The notes beneath the pieces are model-generated. The model was not told the origin of the DNA, did no database searches, and saw nothing but the letters and a program-made list of their open reading frames with translations. Shown here piece by piece: positions 29,571 through 37,769 of a DNA stretch of 64,000 nucleotides. Origin of the DNA: Microbacterium sp. SORGH_AS_0862 (lineage in GTDB: Bacteria > Actinomycetota > Actinomycetes > Actinomycetales > Microbacteriaceae); assembly GCF_030818795.1 (NCBI RefSeq), contig NZ_JAUTAY010000001.1, positions 2,790,001 through 2,854,000 on the forward strand. Direction: 5' to 3'. Numbering within the stretch: the stretch's first letter is position 1; each line of letters starts with the position of its first letter. A program made the position numbers and the translations under genes.

Positions 29571-30440
29571 ATGCACGCAGATCTTCCACTGAGCGGCCGC
29601 ACCGCTCTCGTCACCGGCGTTTCGCGCCGTCGGGGCATCGGCTACGCCGTCGCCCGCGCGCTCGCCGCCCGCGGCGCGCACCTCGTCATCCAGCACCATC
29701 GACCGCATGACGCCGACCAGCCGTGGGGTGCCGATGATCTCGACGCCGTGCGCGCCGGCATCCGCTCCGCGCTCGCACCCGGCGCGGTACTGACCGACAT
29801 CGGCGCCGATCTCGCCGACGAGGGCGCGATCGGCCGGGTGATGGATGCGGCGTCCGCCGCGACCGGGACCGTCGACATCCTCGTCTGCAACCACGCCAAG
29901 AGCGGCGACGACGGCAGCATCCTCGACATGACGCCTGGCCGTCTGGACGCGTTCTGGCAGGTGAACGCGCGCTCGACGCTGCTGCTGACGGCGGAGTTCG
30001 CGCGCCGCAAGGCGCCGGGGCAGGCAGACCAGCGGCGCCCGGGGGAGCGCGTGAGCGGGGCGAAGCCGTTCGCCGAGCCGCAGGGTCACGTCGTCTGGAT
30101 GACCTCGGGCCAGATCCACGGGCCGATGCGGGGAGAGATCGCGTACGCCACGAGCAAGGCCGCGCTCGCCGGTGTCACCGCATCGGTGGCCGCGGAGTTG
30201 CTCGAGCTCGGCATCGTGCTCAACACCGTGAACCCGGGTCCGGTCAACACCGGCTACATGGATGCCGAGACCGCGGACCGTCCGCTGGACGGCATCGAGG
30301 CGTACCTCCGCACAACCCCGTTCGGACGCTTCGGCCGCCCCGAGGATGCCGCTGAGCTCATCGGATGGCTGACGAGCCCGGCCGGAAGCTGGGTGGTGGG
30401 TCAGGTGCTCACGGGCGACGGCGGTTTCTCGCTCGGCTGA
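29571..30440 (+). CDS. Short-chain dehydrogenase/reductase (classical SDR, FabG-like)
   Basis: 289 residues. N-terminal TGVSRRRGIGYAVA is the TGxxxGxG cofactor motif with an Arg-rich loop that suggests NADPH. NHAKSGD replaces the usual NNAG. Catalytic Ser in VVWMTSGQ and Tyr-Lys in YATSKAAL are present, and the C-terminus GQVLTGDGGFSLG is typical. An insert of about 30 residues (KAPGQADQRRPGERV region) precedes the catalytic serine. Substrate unknown. Start ATG follows GAAAGGG about 69 bases downstream of the predicted transcription start. Confidence 0.85.
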   Translation: MHADLPLSGRTALVTGVSRRRGIGYAVARALAARGAHLVIQHHRPHDADQPWGADDLDAVRAGIRSALAPGAVLTDIGADLADEGAIGRVMDAASAATGTVDILVCNHAKSGDDGSILDMTPGRLDAFWQVNARSTLLLTAEFARRKAPGQADQRRPGERVSGAKPFAEPQGHVVWMTSGQIHGPMRGEIAYATSKAALAGVTASVAAELLELGIVLNTVNPGPVNTGYMDAETADRPLDGIEAYLRTTPFGRFGRPEDAAELIGWLTSPAGSWVVGQVLTGDGGFSLG

Positions 30441-30451
30441 GCGCTGGTGGT

Positions 30452-30976
30452 TCAGTGGAGGAGGAACTCCATCATCACGACCAGCAGGCCGAGCAGCGCC
30501 GTGCCGACCGCGCCGAGCAGGCGCACCCACAGCTTCGCGCCGGTGCGCGCGTAGGCAGAGAAGCCGAGGACGGCGAGCATCGCGAGAGCAGCCCAGATCG
30601 CCGCATCCTGCACGTCGCCCGCATCCGTCGTGAAGAACGCCGTGACGATCATGGCGATCGTGGAAGGCGCGCACGCGTAGAGCATTCCGAGCGAGTGCAC
30701 GAAGGCGAGCCGGGTCGCGGTGCCGAGACCGTGGCGCCCGTGGTCCGACAGCGCGTGGGCGAACACGTGCGCGAGGTAGAAGACGACGAGGCTGCTGATC
30801 GCGATCGTGAGCATCTCGCTGACGGGGCCCTCTTCGTCGGCGATCAGGACGACCGTCGTGTAGACGATGAGGCCGTACACCGCGACGGGGGTGCGGAAGC
30901 GGTTGTCGAACCAGCGCTGCAGCTTGCGGTGGGGCGCCGCATCCGCAACGGACGTGATGGCCGTGTCGTCGCTCAT
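30452..30976 (-). CDS. Integral membrane protein of unknown function, coupled to MarR regulator
   Basis: 174 residues. After a polar N-terminus (about 35 residues) come four to five hydrophobic helices: near 33-47, 56-75, 88-115, 125-142 and 150-172. A FYLAHVFAHALSDHGRHG stretch with several histidines lies after helix 2 and could bind metal (inference). No family recognised. Its ATG overlaps the stop of the MarR-type regulator by four bases (ATGA), so it is the likely regulated partner. Convergent with the SDR gene, 11-base gap. Confidence 0.75.
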   Translation of the reverse strand: MSDDTAITSVADAAPHRKLQRWFDNRFRTPVAVYGLIVYTTVVLIADEEGPVSEMLTIAISSLVVFYLAHVFAHALSDHGRHGLGTATRLAFVHSLGMLYACAPSTIAMIVTAFFTTDAGDVQDAAIWAALAMLAVLGFSAYARTGAKLWVRLLGAVGTALLGLLVVMMEFLLH

Positions 30977-31470
30977 GTGTCGAATCCCAGGGAGAGTTTG
31001 CGCAACAGGGCGGCGAGGCGGTCCCGGTCCCCACGGGAGAGTCGCTGCAGCAGCAGGGCCTCCGCGTCGACCAGGCGGGTGATGGCGGCATCGACGCGGG
31101 TGCGGCCCTCGTCGGTGAGGATGACGTGCACGCTGCGGCCGTCGGCGGGATCCGCCTCGCGGCGCACGAGCCGACGTCCCACGAGCCGGTCGATGCGGTT
31201 GGTCATGGTGCCGCTGGAGACCAGCGTCTGCTGCAGCAGCTGCTTGGGGCTGAGCTGGTACGGCTCACCGGACCGCCGTAGCGCCGAGAGCACGTCCCAC
31301 TCCCAGGGCTCCAGGTCGCTGCGGCGGAAGGCCTCCCGCCGGGCGCGGTCGAGGTGTCGCGAGAGTCGGTCGACACGGGAGAGCACCTCGAGCGGCGAGA
31401 AGTCGAGGTCGGGGCGCTGGGTCGTCCACGACCCGACGATGCGGTCGACCTCGTCGCTCTCTGTGGCCAT
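30973..31470 (-). CDS. MarR-family transcriptional regulator
   Basis: 165 residues. Winged helix-turn-helix of MarR type: EWDVLSALRRSG, LSPKQLLQQTLVSSGTMTNR (recognition helix) and the wing RREADPADGRSVHVILTDEG, flanked by dimerisation helices. It probably represses its own operon in the absence of a small phenolic or drug ligand (family knowledge). Start ATG 31470 is leaderless-type, six bases after CATAAT, and the near-palindrome GCCATTATGGC covers that -10. Followed by a coupled membrane protein. Confidence 0.9.
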   Translation of the reverse strand: MATESDEVDRIVGSWTTQRPDLDFSPLEVLSRVDRLSRHLDRARREAFRRSDLEPWEWDVLSALRRSGEPYQLSPKQLLQQTLVSSGTMTNRIDRLVGRRLVRREADPADGRSVHVILTDEGRTRVDAAITRLVDAEALLLQRLSRGDRDRLAALLRKLSLGFDT

Positions 31471-31473
31471 GAG

Positions 31474-31484
31474 GCCATTATGGC
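31474..31484 (-). promoter_or_regulatory. MarR promoter -10 (CATAAT) with overlapping palindrome
   Basis: GCCATTATGGC (31474-31484) is palindromic except its centre, and contains the reverse-strand -10 hexamer CATAAT (31477-31482). It is well placed for autorepression. Confidence 0.5.
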
Positions 31485-31622
31485 GACCGGCGCTCGCTCG
31501 CGCGCACCCGCATCCGTCCGCCCCTTCGCACCCATCCCTTGCGGGGGATGCGGCGGGCCGAGAGCGGGGCGACGCAGAGATCGGATGCGGGCGCGTCGGG
31601 CGGCAGGTGGCAGACTGGGGGA

Positions 31623-31640
31623 GCCCGCCCGAGAGCGGGC
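31623..31640 (+). repeat. Hairpin just upstream of tRNA-Gln
   Basis: GCCCGC and GCGGGC form a 6-base stem with a 6-base loop, ending two bases before the tRNA. It could be part of the precursor 5' leader. Confidence 0.4.
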
Positions 31641-31642
31641 GG

Positions 31643-31714
31643 TCCGCCGTGGTGTAATGGCAGCACGACAGCCTTTGGAGCTGTGAGGTCTAGGTTCGAG
31701 TCCTGGCGGCGGAG
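31643..31714 (+). tRNA. tRNA-Gln, anticodon UUG
   Basis: 72 nucleotides folding into a full cloverleaf: acceptor stem TCCGCCG/CGGCGGA, three-pair D stem GTG/CAC as in other Gln tRNAs, anticodon stem ACAGC/GCTGT with loop CTTTGGA (anticodon TTG), 5-base variable loop and T arm with TTCGAGT. Discriminator base G. No encoded CCA. The glmU ATG begins one base after the discriminator. Confidence 0.95.
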
Positions 31715-31715
31715 C

Positions 31716-33177
31716 ATGTCGGAATCGCCCACGGCACCGCTCGCCGTCATCGTCCTCGCCGCCGGTCAGGGAACGCGCATGCGCTCCCGTCTCCCCAAGG
31801 TGCTGCATCCGCTCGCCGGGCAACCGCTCGTCGGCCACGTGCTGCGCACGGCCCGCATCCTGGAACCCGCGCGCGTAGCGGTCGTGGTCCGGCACGAGCG
31901 CGCCCTCGTCGCCGAGGCGGTCGCCGCCCTCGCGCCCGACGCGGTCGTCGTCGATCAGGACGAGATCCCCGGTACCGGACGCGCCGTCGAGCTCGGGCTC
32001 GCCGGTCTCGACAGCTTCGACGGCGACGTGCTCGTGCTCAGCGGGGACGTGCCGCTGCTCGAGGCCGAGACGTTGCACGCGCTCGTCGAGACGCATCGAG
32101 TGCGCGAAGCGGCCGTGACGCTGCTCAGCGCGGTCCTGGCCGACCCCACCGGTTACGGCCGGGTGCTGCGAGACGCGTCCGGCGACGTGGAGCGCATCGT
32201 CGAGCAGAAGGATGCGACCGACCACGAGGCCGAGGTCGCCGAGATCAACGCGGGTGTGTACGTCTTCCGTGCCGAAGCGCTGCGCCGGCACCTCCCCGAG
32301 GTCGGTCAGGCCAACGCACAGGGCGAGAAGTACCTCACGGATGTCGTGGCGCTGGCCCGCCGTGCCGGCGAGCGTATCGCCGTGGGACAGTCGCCCGATC
32401 CTGCCGCGGCCCTCGGTGTCAACGACCGTGTGCAGCTCGCCGAGGCCGCCCGCATCCTCAACGCCCGCACGGTGCGCCGCTGGCAGCTGGCCGGCGCCAG
32501 CATCCTGGACTCCCGCGACGACCTGGATCGACGTCGACGCGACCCTCGCCGAAGACGTGACGGTGCTGCCGGGCACGTATCTCCTCGGGGCGACGACCGT
32601 GGCGGCGGGAGCGACGATCGGGCCCGACACGAGCCTGACCGACTGCGAGGTCGGGGAGGATGCGGTCGTGCGCCGCACGGATGCGACCCTGGCGGTCATC
32701 GGACCCCGCGCGAGCGTCGGACCGTTCGCCTACCTCCGCCCCGGCACGACACTCGCTGCCGACGGCAAGATCGGAACCTTCGTCGAGACGAAGAACTCGC
32801 AGATCGGCGAGGGCAGCAAGGTCCCGCACCTCTCTTACATCGGCGACACGACGATCGGCCGCGGCGTCAACCTCGGTGCCGGCGCGATCACCGCGAACTA
32901 CGACGATGTCGCCAAGCACCGCACCGAGATCGGTGACGAGGTGCACAGCGGCTCGCACAATGTGTTCGTGGCGCCGGTTAAGATCGGAGACGGCGCGAAA
33001 ACCGGTGCCGGAGCTGTCATCCGCAAGGATGTTCCGGCCGGTGCCCTGGCTCTCAGCGTCGCCCCTCAGCGCAACGTCGAGGGATGGGTCGAGGACAACA
33101 GGCCGGGCACAGCCGCAGCTGATGCGGCGAAGAGCGCACGGACCGCACAGGAAGCTGGCGATGGCACGCAAAGATAA
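31716..33177 (+). CDS. glmU: Bifunctional UDP-N-acetylglucosamine synthesis enzyme GlmU (frameshift at about 32511 as sequenced)
   Basis: Makes UDP-GlcNAc for peptidoglycan: C-terminal acetyltransferase then N-terminal uridyltransferase. The first frame (31716-32510) encodes the nucleotidyltransferase domain with LAAGQGTRMRSRLPKVLHPL and GTGRAVELG. After ILD near residue 265, the frame is lost. The expected continuation PATTWIDV resumes one base later, in the frame that encodes the left-handed beta-helix domain (GTFVETKNSQIGEGSK, GAGAITANYDD, SHNVFVAP) and ends at 33177. A single extra base at or near 32511 explains this. The gene is essential in relatives, so a sequencing error is likely, though the break falls exactly at the domain junction. 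ATG 31716 is the only start before the catalytic loop outside the tRNA; no ribosome site at normal spacing. Confidence 0.88.
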
Positions 33178-34195
33178 GACGGTCGATCTGGATCGCGAGC
33201 GCGGAATCGCTCCGGGACTGGTCGCCAAGACCAAGAAGCGTCTCGTCGTGGCTTCGGGGCGCTCGCACCCTGAGCTGGCGACGGAGGTCGCGACGCAGCT
33301 GGGCACGCAGCTCGTTCCCACGGAGTACCGCACTTTCGCGTCGGGCGAGATCCTGACCCGCTTCGAGGTGTCCATCCGCGGCTGCGACTTCTTCCTGCTG
33401 CAGAGCTTCGGCCCGCCCGTGAACGAGTGGCTCATGGAGACGCTCATCATGCTGGATGCGGCCAAGCGCGCATCCGCCAAGCGCATCACCGTCGTGGCGC
33501 CGTACTTCCCGTACTCCCGGCAGGACAAGAAGGGCCGCGGCCGCGAGCCGATCAGCGCCCGCCTGGTCGCCGACCTGCTGAGGACCGCGGGTGCCGACCG
33601 TGTCATGAGCGTCGATCTGCACGCCGCTCAGATCCAGGGCTTCTTCGACGGCCCCGTCGACCACCTGTTCGCGAAGCCCGTGCTTCTCGAGTACTTCGAG
33701 CGCACGCTGAGCCCGGAGGACCGGGCGAAGCTCACGGTCGTCTCGCCGGACACCGGCCGGGTGCGGGTGGCCGACACGTGGTCGGACAGTCTCGGTGCTC
33801 CGCTGGCGATCATCCACAAGCGTCGCGACCCCAACGTCGCCAACCAGGTCACCGTCAACGAGATCGTCGGCTCGGTCGCGGGCCGGGTGTGCCTGCTGGT
33901 CGACGACATGATCGACACGGGCGGCACGATCGTCAAGGCGGCGCAGGCGCTCAAGGCCAGCGGCGCAGAGCGCGTGATCGTCGCGGCCACGCACGCCGTG
34001 TTCAGCGATCCCGCCGTCGAACGCCTCCAGGATGCGTCGATCGACGAGGTCGTGGTGACCGACACGATCCCGCTTCCCGAAGAGAAGCGTTTCCCCGCGC
34101 TGACCGTGCTCCCGATCGCCCCGCTCCTGGGCCGCGCGATCCGCGAGGTCTTCGAGGACGGCTCGGTGACGAGCATGTTCGACGGCGCCGCCTGA
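33161..34195 (+). CDS. prs: Ribose-phosphate pyrophosphokinase (PRPP synthetase)
   Basis: Makes PRPP from ribose-5-phosphate and ATP for nucleotides, His and Trp. 344 residues. Visible are the flexible-loop block APYFPYSRQDKKGRGREPIS, the metal/PRPP region DLHAAQIQGFFDGPVDHL, and the PRPP-binding loop LVDDMIDTGGTIVKAAQAL. Start ATG 33161 after AGGAAG overlaps the last 17 bases of glmU; glmU-prs is a conserved actinobacterial pair. Confidence 0.96.
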   Translation: MARKDKTVDLDRERGIAPGLVAKTKKRLVVASGRSHPELATEVATQLGTQLVPTEYRTFASGEILTRFEVSIRGCDFFLLQSFGPPVNEWLMETLIMLDAAKRASAKRITVVAPYFPYSRQDKKGRGREPISARLVADLLRTAGADRVMSVDLHAAQIQGFFDGPVDHLFAKPVLLEYFERTLSPEDRAKLTVVSPDTGRVRVADTWSDSLGAPLAIIHKRRDPNVANQVTVNEIVGSVAGRVCLLVDDMIDTGGTIVKAAQALKASGAERVIVAATHAVFSDPAVERLQDASIDEVVVTDTIPLPEEKRFPALTVLPIAPLLGRAIREVFEDGSVTSMFDGAA

Positions 34196-34201
34196 CGGTT
34201 C

Positions 34202-34210
34202 TTATCCACA
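34202..34210 (+). other. Single perfect DnaA-box consensus
   Basis: TTATCCACA occurs once, in the 161-base gap between prs and the FMN-binding gene. No cluster surrounds it, so it is not an origin. It may be a DnaA regulatory site or chance. Confidence 0.35.
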
Positions 34211-34356
34211 TTCCCCGGGATTCATAGCGGTCGCAAAAGTCCGCTGCGCAGGATGGTCTATGCCGCCGCATGAAGCGGACGGCTACGACAGCGCGAGGGA
34301 CGCGCACGGCGAACGCCGGGCTCGTCTGTCGAGGCACCGCATGCAGGAGGACCGAA

Positions 34357-34848
34357 ATGATCCGCACGAACGCCGTACCCCGCCCCGTCCGCACTGCCGC
34401 CGCCGTCATCGGCGTCGCCGGAGCCTTCGCTCTGGCCGGTTGCGCATCGCAGACCGCAACGACCGACACCGGCACGAGCGAGGCCCCCGCCCCGTCCAGC
34501 ACCCCGGCGAGCACCGGCTCCTCGGGTTCGGATTCCAGCTCGAGCTCGGGCGCCTACAAGGACGGCACCTACACCGCCGAGGGCTCCTACCAGACGCCCG
34601 AGACGGTCGAGAAGATCACCGTGCAGGTGACGCTGGCCGATGACACCATCACCGCGGTCGACGTGACCGGCGACCCGCAGGCGCGCGAGTCGCAGCAGTA
34701 CCAGAGCCAGTTCATCGGCGGCATCTCGGACGAGGTCGTCGGCAAGAAGATCGATGAGATCAAGGTCAGCCGGGTGGCCGGATCGTCGCTCACGAGCGGC
34801 GGCTTCAACCAGGCCATCGAGGAGATCAAGACCGAAGCCAAGGGCTGA
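34357..34848 (+). CDS. FMN-binding-domain lipoprotein (flavinylated extracytoplasmic redox protein)
   Basis: 163 residues. Lipoprotein signal with lipobox ALAGC (Cys29), a Ser/Thr/Pro/Gly-rich linker (about 30-67), then an FMN_bind domain (YKDGTYTAEGSYQTPE at its start). The C-terminal block SSLTSGGFNQAI holds the Ser/Thr that receives FMN in this family. The protein would sit on the outer face of the membrane and carry covalent FMN. ATG 34357 follows AGGAGG. It heads a tightly overlapping operon with apbE (the FMN transferase) and a membrane oxidoreductase, so it is most likely the ApbE substrate. Confidence 0.9.
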   Translation: MIRTNAVPRPVRTAAAVIGVAGAFALAGCASQTATTDTGTSEAPAPSSTPASTGSSGSDSSSSSGAYKDGTYTAEGSYQTPETVEKITVQVTLADDTITAVDVTGDPQARESQQYQSQFIGGISDEVVGKKIDEIKVSRVAGSSLTSGGFNQAIEEIKTEAKG

Positions 34849-35702
34849 TGTCCGAGCTGTGGCGGTTCGACGCGATCGGTACCCGCTGGGAGATCGAGAC
34901 CGCTGAGCCCGTCGCGGACGAGACCCGCGCGCTCATCGGTGCCGTCATCGACGGCTTCGATGAGGAGTGGTCGCGGTTCCGTCCGGACTCCCTCGTGAGC
35001 CGCCTCGCCGCCCACGGCGGCGAGGCGGCCGCGCCGGCGGATGCGGTGGCGATGCTCGACGTGTACCGCGAGCTCGACCGGGCGACGGCGGGGGCGGTGA
35101 ATCCGCTGGTCGGGGAGAGTCTCGCCCGTCGGGGATACGACGCCGCGTACTCCTTCGTCGACCGCGGGGCCGCTCCCGCGCCGTCGTGGCTGCAGGTGCT
35201 GGAATGGGACGCGCAGACGCTGCGTCTCGCCCAGCCCGCGCTGCTGGATGTGGGTGCGCTCGGCAAGGGCCGCCTGGTCGACCTCGTCGCCGAGACCCTC
35301 GCGGGCTCCGTCGCCGGCGGGTTCGTCGTCGACGCGAGCGGGGACATGGCCGTCCGCGGCGGGCCTGTGCGCGTCGGTCTCGAGCATCCCTTCGACCCGT
35401 CGCGGGCCATCGGGCTCTTCGAGGTCGAGGATGCGGCGCTGTGCGCCTCCGCGACGAACCGCCGCGCGTGGGGTGAGGGTCTCCACCACGTGCTCGACGC
35501 CCGCACCGGGGTCCCGGTGCGCACGATCGCCGCCACCTGGGCGCTGGCATCCGATGCGATGCACGCTGATGCGGCGGCGACCGCACTCTTCTTCGACGGC
35601 GGTCCTGAGCTGGCCGCCGACTGGGGCGTGTCGTGGGTGAGAATGACGACCGACGGCACCGTCGAATGGTCTGCCGACCAGAAAGCAGAGTTGTTCCTGT
35701 GA
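34848..35702 (+). CDS. apbE: FAD:protein FMN transferase ApbE
   Basis: Attaches FMN by a phosphoester bond to Thr/Ser of target proteins, outside the membrane in most bacteria. 284 residues. Blocks seen: AIGTRWEIE, EEWSRFRPDSLVSRL, DVGALGKGRLVD (GAxxKG), DASGDMAVRGG, HHVLDARTG and the metal-binding SDAMHADAAATALF. No signal peptide or lipobox is visible, so its site of action is uncertain. Start overlaps the FMN-binding protein stop (TGATG). Confidence 0.92.
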   Translation: MSELWRFDAIGTRWEIETAEPVADETRALIGAVIDGFDEEWSRFRPDSLVSRLAAHGGEAAAPADAVAMLDVYRELDRATAGAVNPLVGESLARRGYDAAYSFVDRGAAPAPSWLQVLEWDAQTLRLAQPALLDVGALGKGRLVDLVAETLAGSVAGGFVVDASGDMAVRGGPVRVGLEHPFDPSRAIGLFEVEDAALCASATNRRAWGEGLHHVLDARTGVPVRTIAATWALASDAMHADAAATALFFDGGPELAADWGVSWVRMTTDGTVEWSADQKAELFL

Positions 35703-37267
35703 TCGCCTCCTTCACCGCCGGCGCGAATCGGGTCACCGCCCTGTTCGGGCGCCTGTCGATGTACCGGCTCGTCCAGCTGGCGCTGGGCGTGCTCGCCGCC
35801 ATCGCCTTCGTCCTCTCGTTCGCGGGCCTCGTCGTCCCCACGCCGTGGGAGCTGCTGGCCACCGCTGTCGTGCTCGCCGTCGTCGGCGTGCTCGCCGACA
35901 CGACCGCGCAGCGGCTGCTGCACCTGCCGCTGCGCACCGAGTCGACGCTCATCACCTCCGTCATCCTTCTGTTCGTGCTTCGTCCGACGGTCGAGCCGAT
36001 GGGGCTCGTGGGAATCGCGATCGCGGCGCTGGCCGCATCCGTCTCCAAGTACCTGCTCGCCTGGCGCGGCCGCCACATCTTCAACCCGGCAGCGGTCGGC
36101 GCAACGGTCGTCACGATCGTGTCCGCGCTCCTCCCGCTCGATTCGGGCATCGGCGGCTCGGCCTGGTGGGTGGGGACCCCCGTGCTGTTCGGGCCGGTGC
36201 TGCTGCTCGGGCTCGTCGTGCTCTGGCGCACCGAGAAGATCCGCGTCGTCGGACTCTTCTTCGTGGTCGCCGTCGTGGTCAACCTGATCCGCGTCTTCGT
36301 GCAGTACCAGCAGTCCGGTCTGGTGATCGACGCGGGCACCGTCATCGCGCAGGTGCTGACCGCATCCCCGTTCTTGTTCCTGGGCGCCTTCATGCTCTCG
36401 GAGCCGCTGACATTGCCGCCGCGGCGCTGGCAGCAGTACGCGGTGGCCGCCGTCGTCGGCGTGCTGGCCGGCTGGCCCATCCCTGTCGGGTACATGACGC
36501 TGGGGCAGGAGCGCGCGCTGCTCATCGGAAACCTGATCGCGTTCCTGTTCTGCCTGCGTCAGGCCGTGCGGCTGACACTCGTCGAGCGGCGTTCGCCGAG
36601 CGCGACGGTGCGCGAGCTCGTCTTCCGGGCCGAACGCGGTCTCGGCTTCCGGGCCGGACAGTACCTCGAGCTCGACGTGCCGCACCGTCGCGCTGACGCG
36701 CGAGGAACCCGACGCGAGTTCAGCATCGTCTCCGCGCCCGAGGACCTGCCCACCGTCCGGGTCGCCTATCGCGACGGCGTGGGGCCGCAGAGTTCGTACA
36801 AGAAGGCGCTCGGCGAGGTCGAGCCGGGCAGAAAGCTCGCCGTCACGGGGATCTGGGGCGACTTCGTCCTGCCGAAGGACACCTCGCGGCCCGTCCTGCT
36901 GGTGGCCGCCGGCATCGGCGTGACGCCCTTCGTGTCGCAGCTGCGTCATCTCACCGCGAGCGGCGTGCACCGCGACATCGTGCTCGTGTTCGTGGCGTCG
37001 GATGCCGGTCAACTCGTGTTCCGCGACGACCTCGCCGCATCCGGGGTCCCGGTCGTCGTGTTCACGCCCGACGATCCGGGAGCGCTGCCGGCGAACTGGA
37101 CGTGGGCCGGTCCCGATCGGATCGATGCGGGGCACCTCGCCCGCGTCGTGCCCGACATCGGCCGGCGTCACGCGTACGTGTCGGGTCCGCCGCGGCTGAT
37201 CGCCGACCTTGCGCCCGCGCTCGAGAAGGCCCGCGGCATCACGACCGACGCCTTCAGCGGCTACTGA
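35699..37267 (+). CDS. RnfD/NqrB-like membrane domain fused to ferredoxin-NADP reductase-type domain
   Basis: 522 residues. Residues about 20-300 form eight to ten hydrophobic helices resembling RnfD/NqrB (KYLLAWRGRHIFNPAAVGATV, with the NPAA block). Residues about 310-522 are a flavin reductase module: FRAGQYLELDV, REFSIVSAPED (FAD site) and VAAGIGVTPFVSQLR (NAD(P) site), ending AFSGY. It would take electrons from cytosolic NAD(P)H, move them through the membrane, and reduce the FMN on the adjacent lipoprotein (inference). GTG start overlaps the apbE stop (GTGA). Confidence 0.85.
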   Translation: MIASFTAGANRVTALFGRLSMYRLVQLALGVLAAIAFVLSFAGLVVPTPWELLATAVVLAVVGVLADTTAQRLLHLPLRTESTLITSVILLFVLRPTVEPMGLVGIAIAALAASVSKYLLAWRGRHIFNPAAVGATVVTIVSALLPLDSGIGGSAWWVGTPVLFGPVLLLGLVVLWRTEKIRVVGLFFVVAVVVNLIRVFVQYQQSGLVIDAGTVIAQVLTASPFLFLGAFMLSEPLTLPPRRWQQYAVAAVVGVLAGWPIPVGYMTLGQERALLIGNLIAFLFCLRQAVRLTLVERRSPSATVRELVFRAERGLGFRAGQYLELDVPHRRADARGTRREFSIVSAPEDLPTVRVAYRDGVGPQSSYKKALGEVEPGRKLAVTGIWGDFVLPKDTSRPVLLVAAGIGVTPFVSQLRHLTASGVHRDIVLVFVASDAGQLVFRDDLAASGVPVVVFTPDDPGALPANWTWAGPDRIDAGHLARVVPDIGRRHAYVSGPPRLIADLAPALEKARGITTDAFSGY

Positions 37268-37307
37268 CCCGCGCCGGTCCCGGGGCGTCGGGTGTCGGCT
37301 CCGGCCC

Positions 37308-37406
37308 GGTTCGGTTCGGTTCGGTTCGGTCCTGCGTGAGGGTCGGTTCGGTTCGGTTCGGTCCTGCGTGAGGGTCGGTTCGGTCCTGCGCAAGGGTCGG
37401 TTCGGG
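37308..37406. repeat. Tandem repeat array (GGTTC pentamers within 32-base units)
   Basis: A unit of CGGTTC repeats followed by GGTCCTGCGTGAGGGT occurs twice in full (about 37308-37343 and 37344-37375), then a shorter variant ending GCGCAAGGGT (37376-37397) and a remnant. Pentamer number drops from copy to copy. Confidence 0.8.
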
Positions 37407-37420
37407 CACCCGTGTGCCCG
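37403..37420 (+). terminator. Possible terminator hairpin of flavinylation operon
   Basis: CGGGCAC and GTGCCCG form a 7-base stem with loop CCGT, 135 bases after the oxidoreductase stop. No T-run. Confidence 0.4.
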
Positions 37421-37682
37421 AGTTGCGTCGCAGTTGCGCAACTGCCACCGTTCTGCGCACCTGCGCCAGTCACTCCCTGGTGCAGATGCGCATTTCTGTA
37501 GCGCAAGCCGGGCGGATCGGCGGATGCGGGCACGCAAGCCGCATCCACCGATCCGCGGTCGGCGATTCGCCATCACCGCGAACGGATGCGGAACCGCCAC
37601 ACTTATGCGCAGATGCGCCTGCGATCAGCTAGCGCATCTGCGCAAAAGTGGCGCATCTGCGCATCTGCGACGCAACTTGGGC
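37419..37682. repeat. Inverted-repeat-bounded element
   Basis: Left arm starts AGTTGCGTCGCAGTTGCGCA (37421). Right arm read in reverse starts AAGTTGCGTCGCAGATGCGC (37679). The similarity runs about 50 bases with small gaps, roughly 80% by eye. The interior has a strong hairpin. No ORF of note is enclosed. Confidence 0.5.
37512..37556. repeat. Central stem-loop of the repeat element
   Basis: Arms 37512-37529 and 37539-37556 pair over 18 positions with one mismatch and a 9-base loop. Each arm contains one copy of the octamer GGATGCGG in opposite orientation. Confidence 0.7.
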
Positions 37683-37725
37683 ATGGGGATGCGGGGAGAG
37701 CCACGCACCGGAGGCCCGAAGCACA

Positions 37726-37769
37726 ACGCCACGGCGCCGCACCCGAAGACGGATGCGGCGCCGTGGCGT
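37726..37769 (-). terminator. Terminator of pgi
   Basis: A perfect 16-base stem (37726-37741 with 37754-37769) and a 12-base loop, 12 bases past the pgi stop codon on the reverse strand. Confidence 0.75.

Noticed and set aside
32480-32540. Programmed ribosomal frameshift in glmU
   Set aside because: No slippery heptamer or stimulatory structure was found; an indel is simpler.
34202-34210. Replication origin
   Set aside because: Only one DnaA box, no AT-rich region and no dnaA/dnaN nearby.
34270-34356. N-terminal extension of the FMN-binding protein
   Set aside because: It would place 29 extra residues before a normal signal peptide; AGGAGG precedes the inner ATG.
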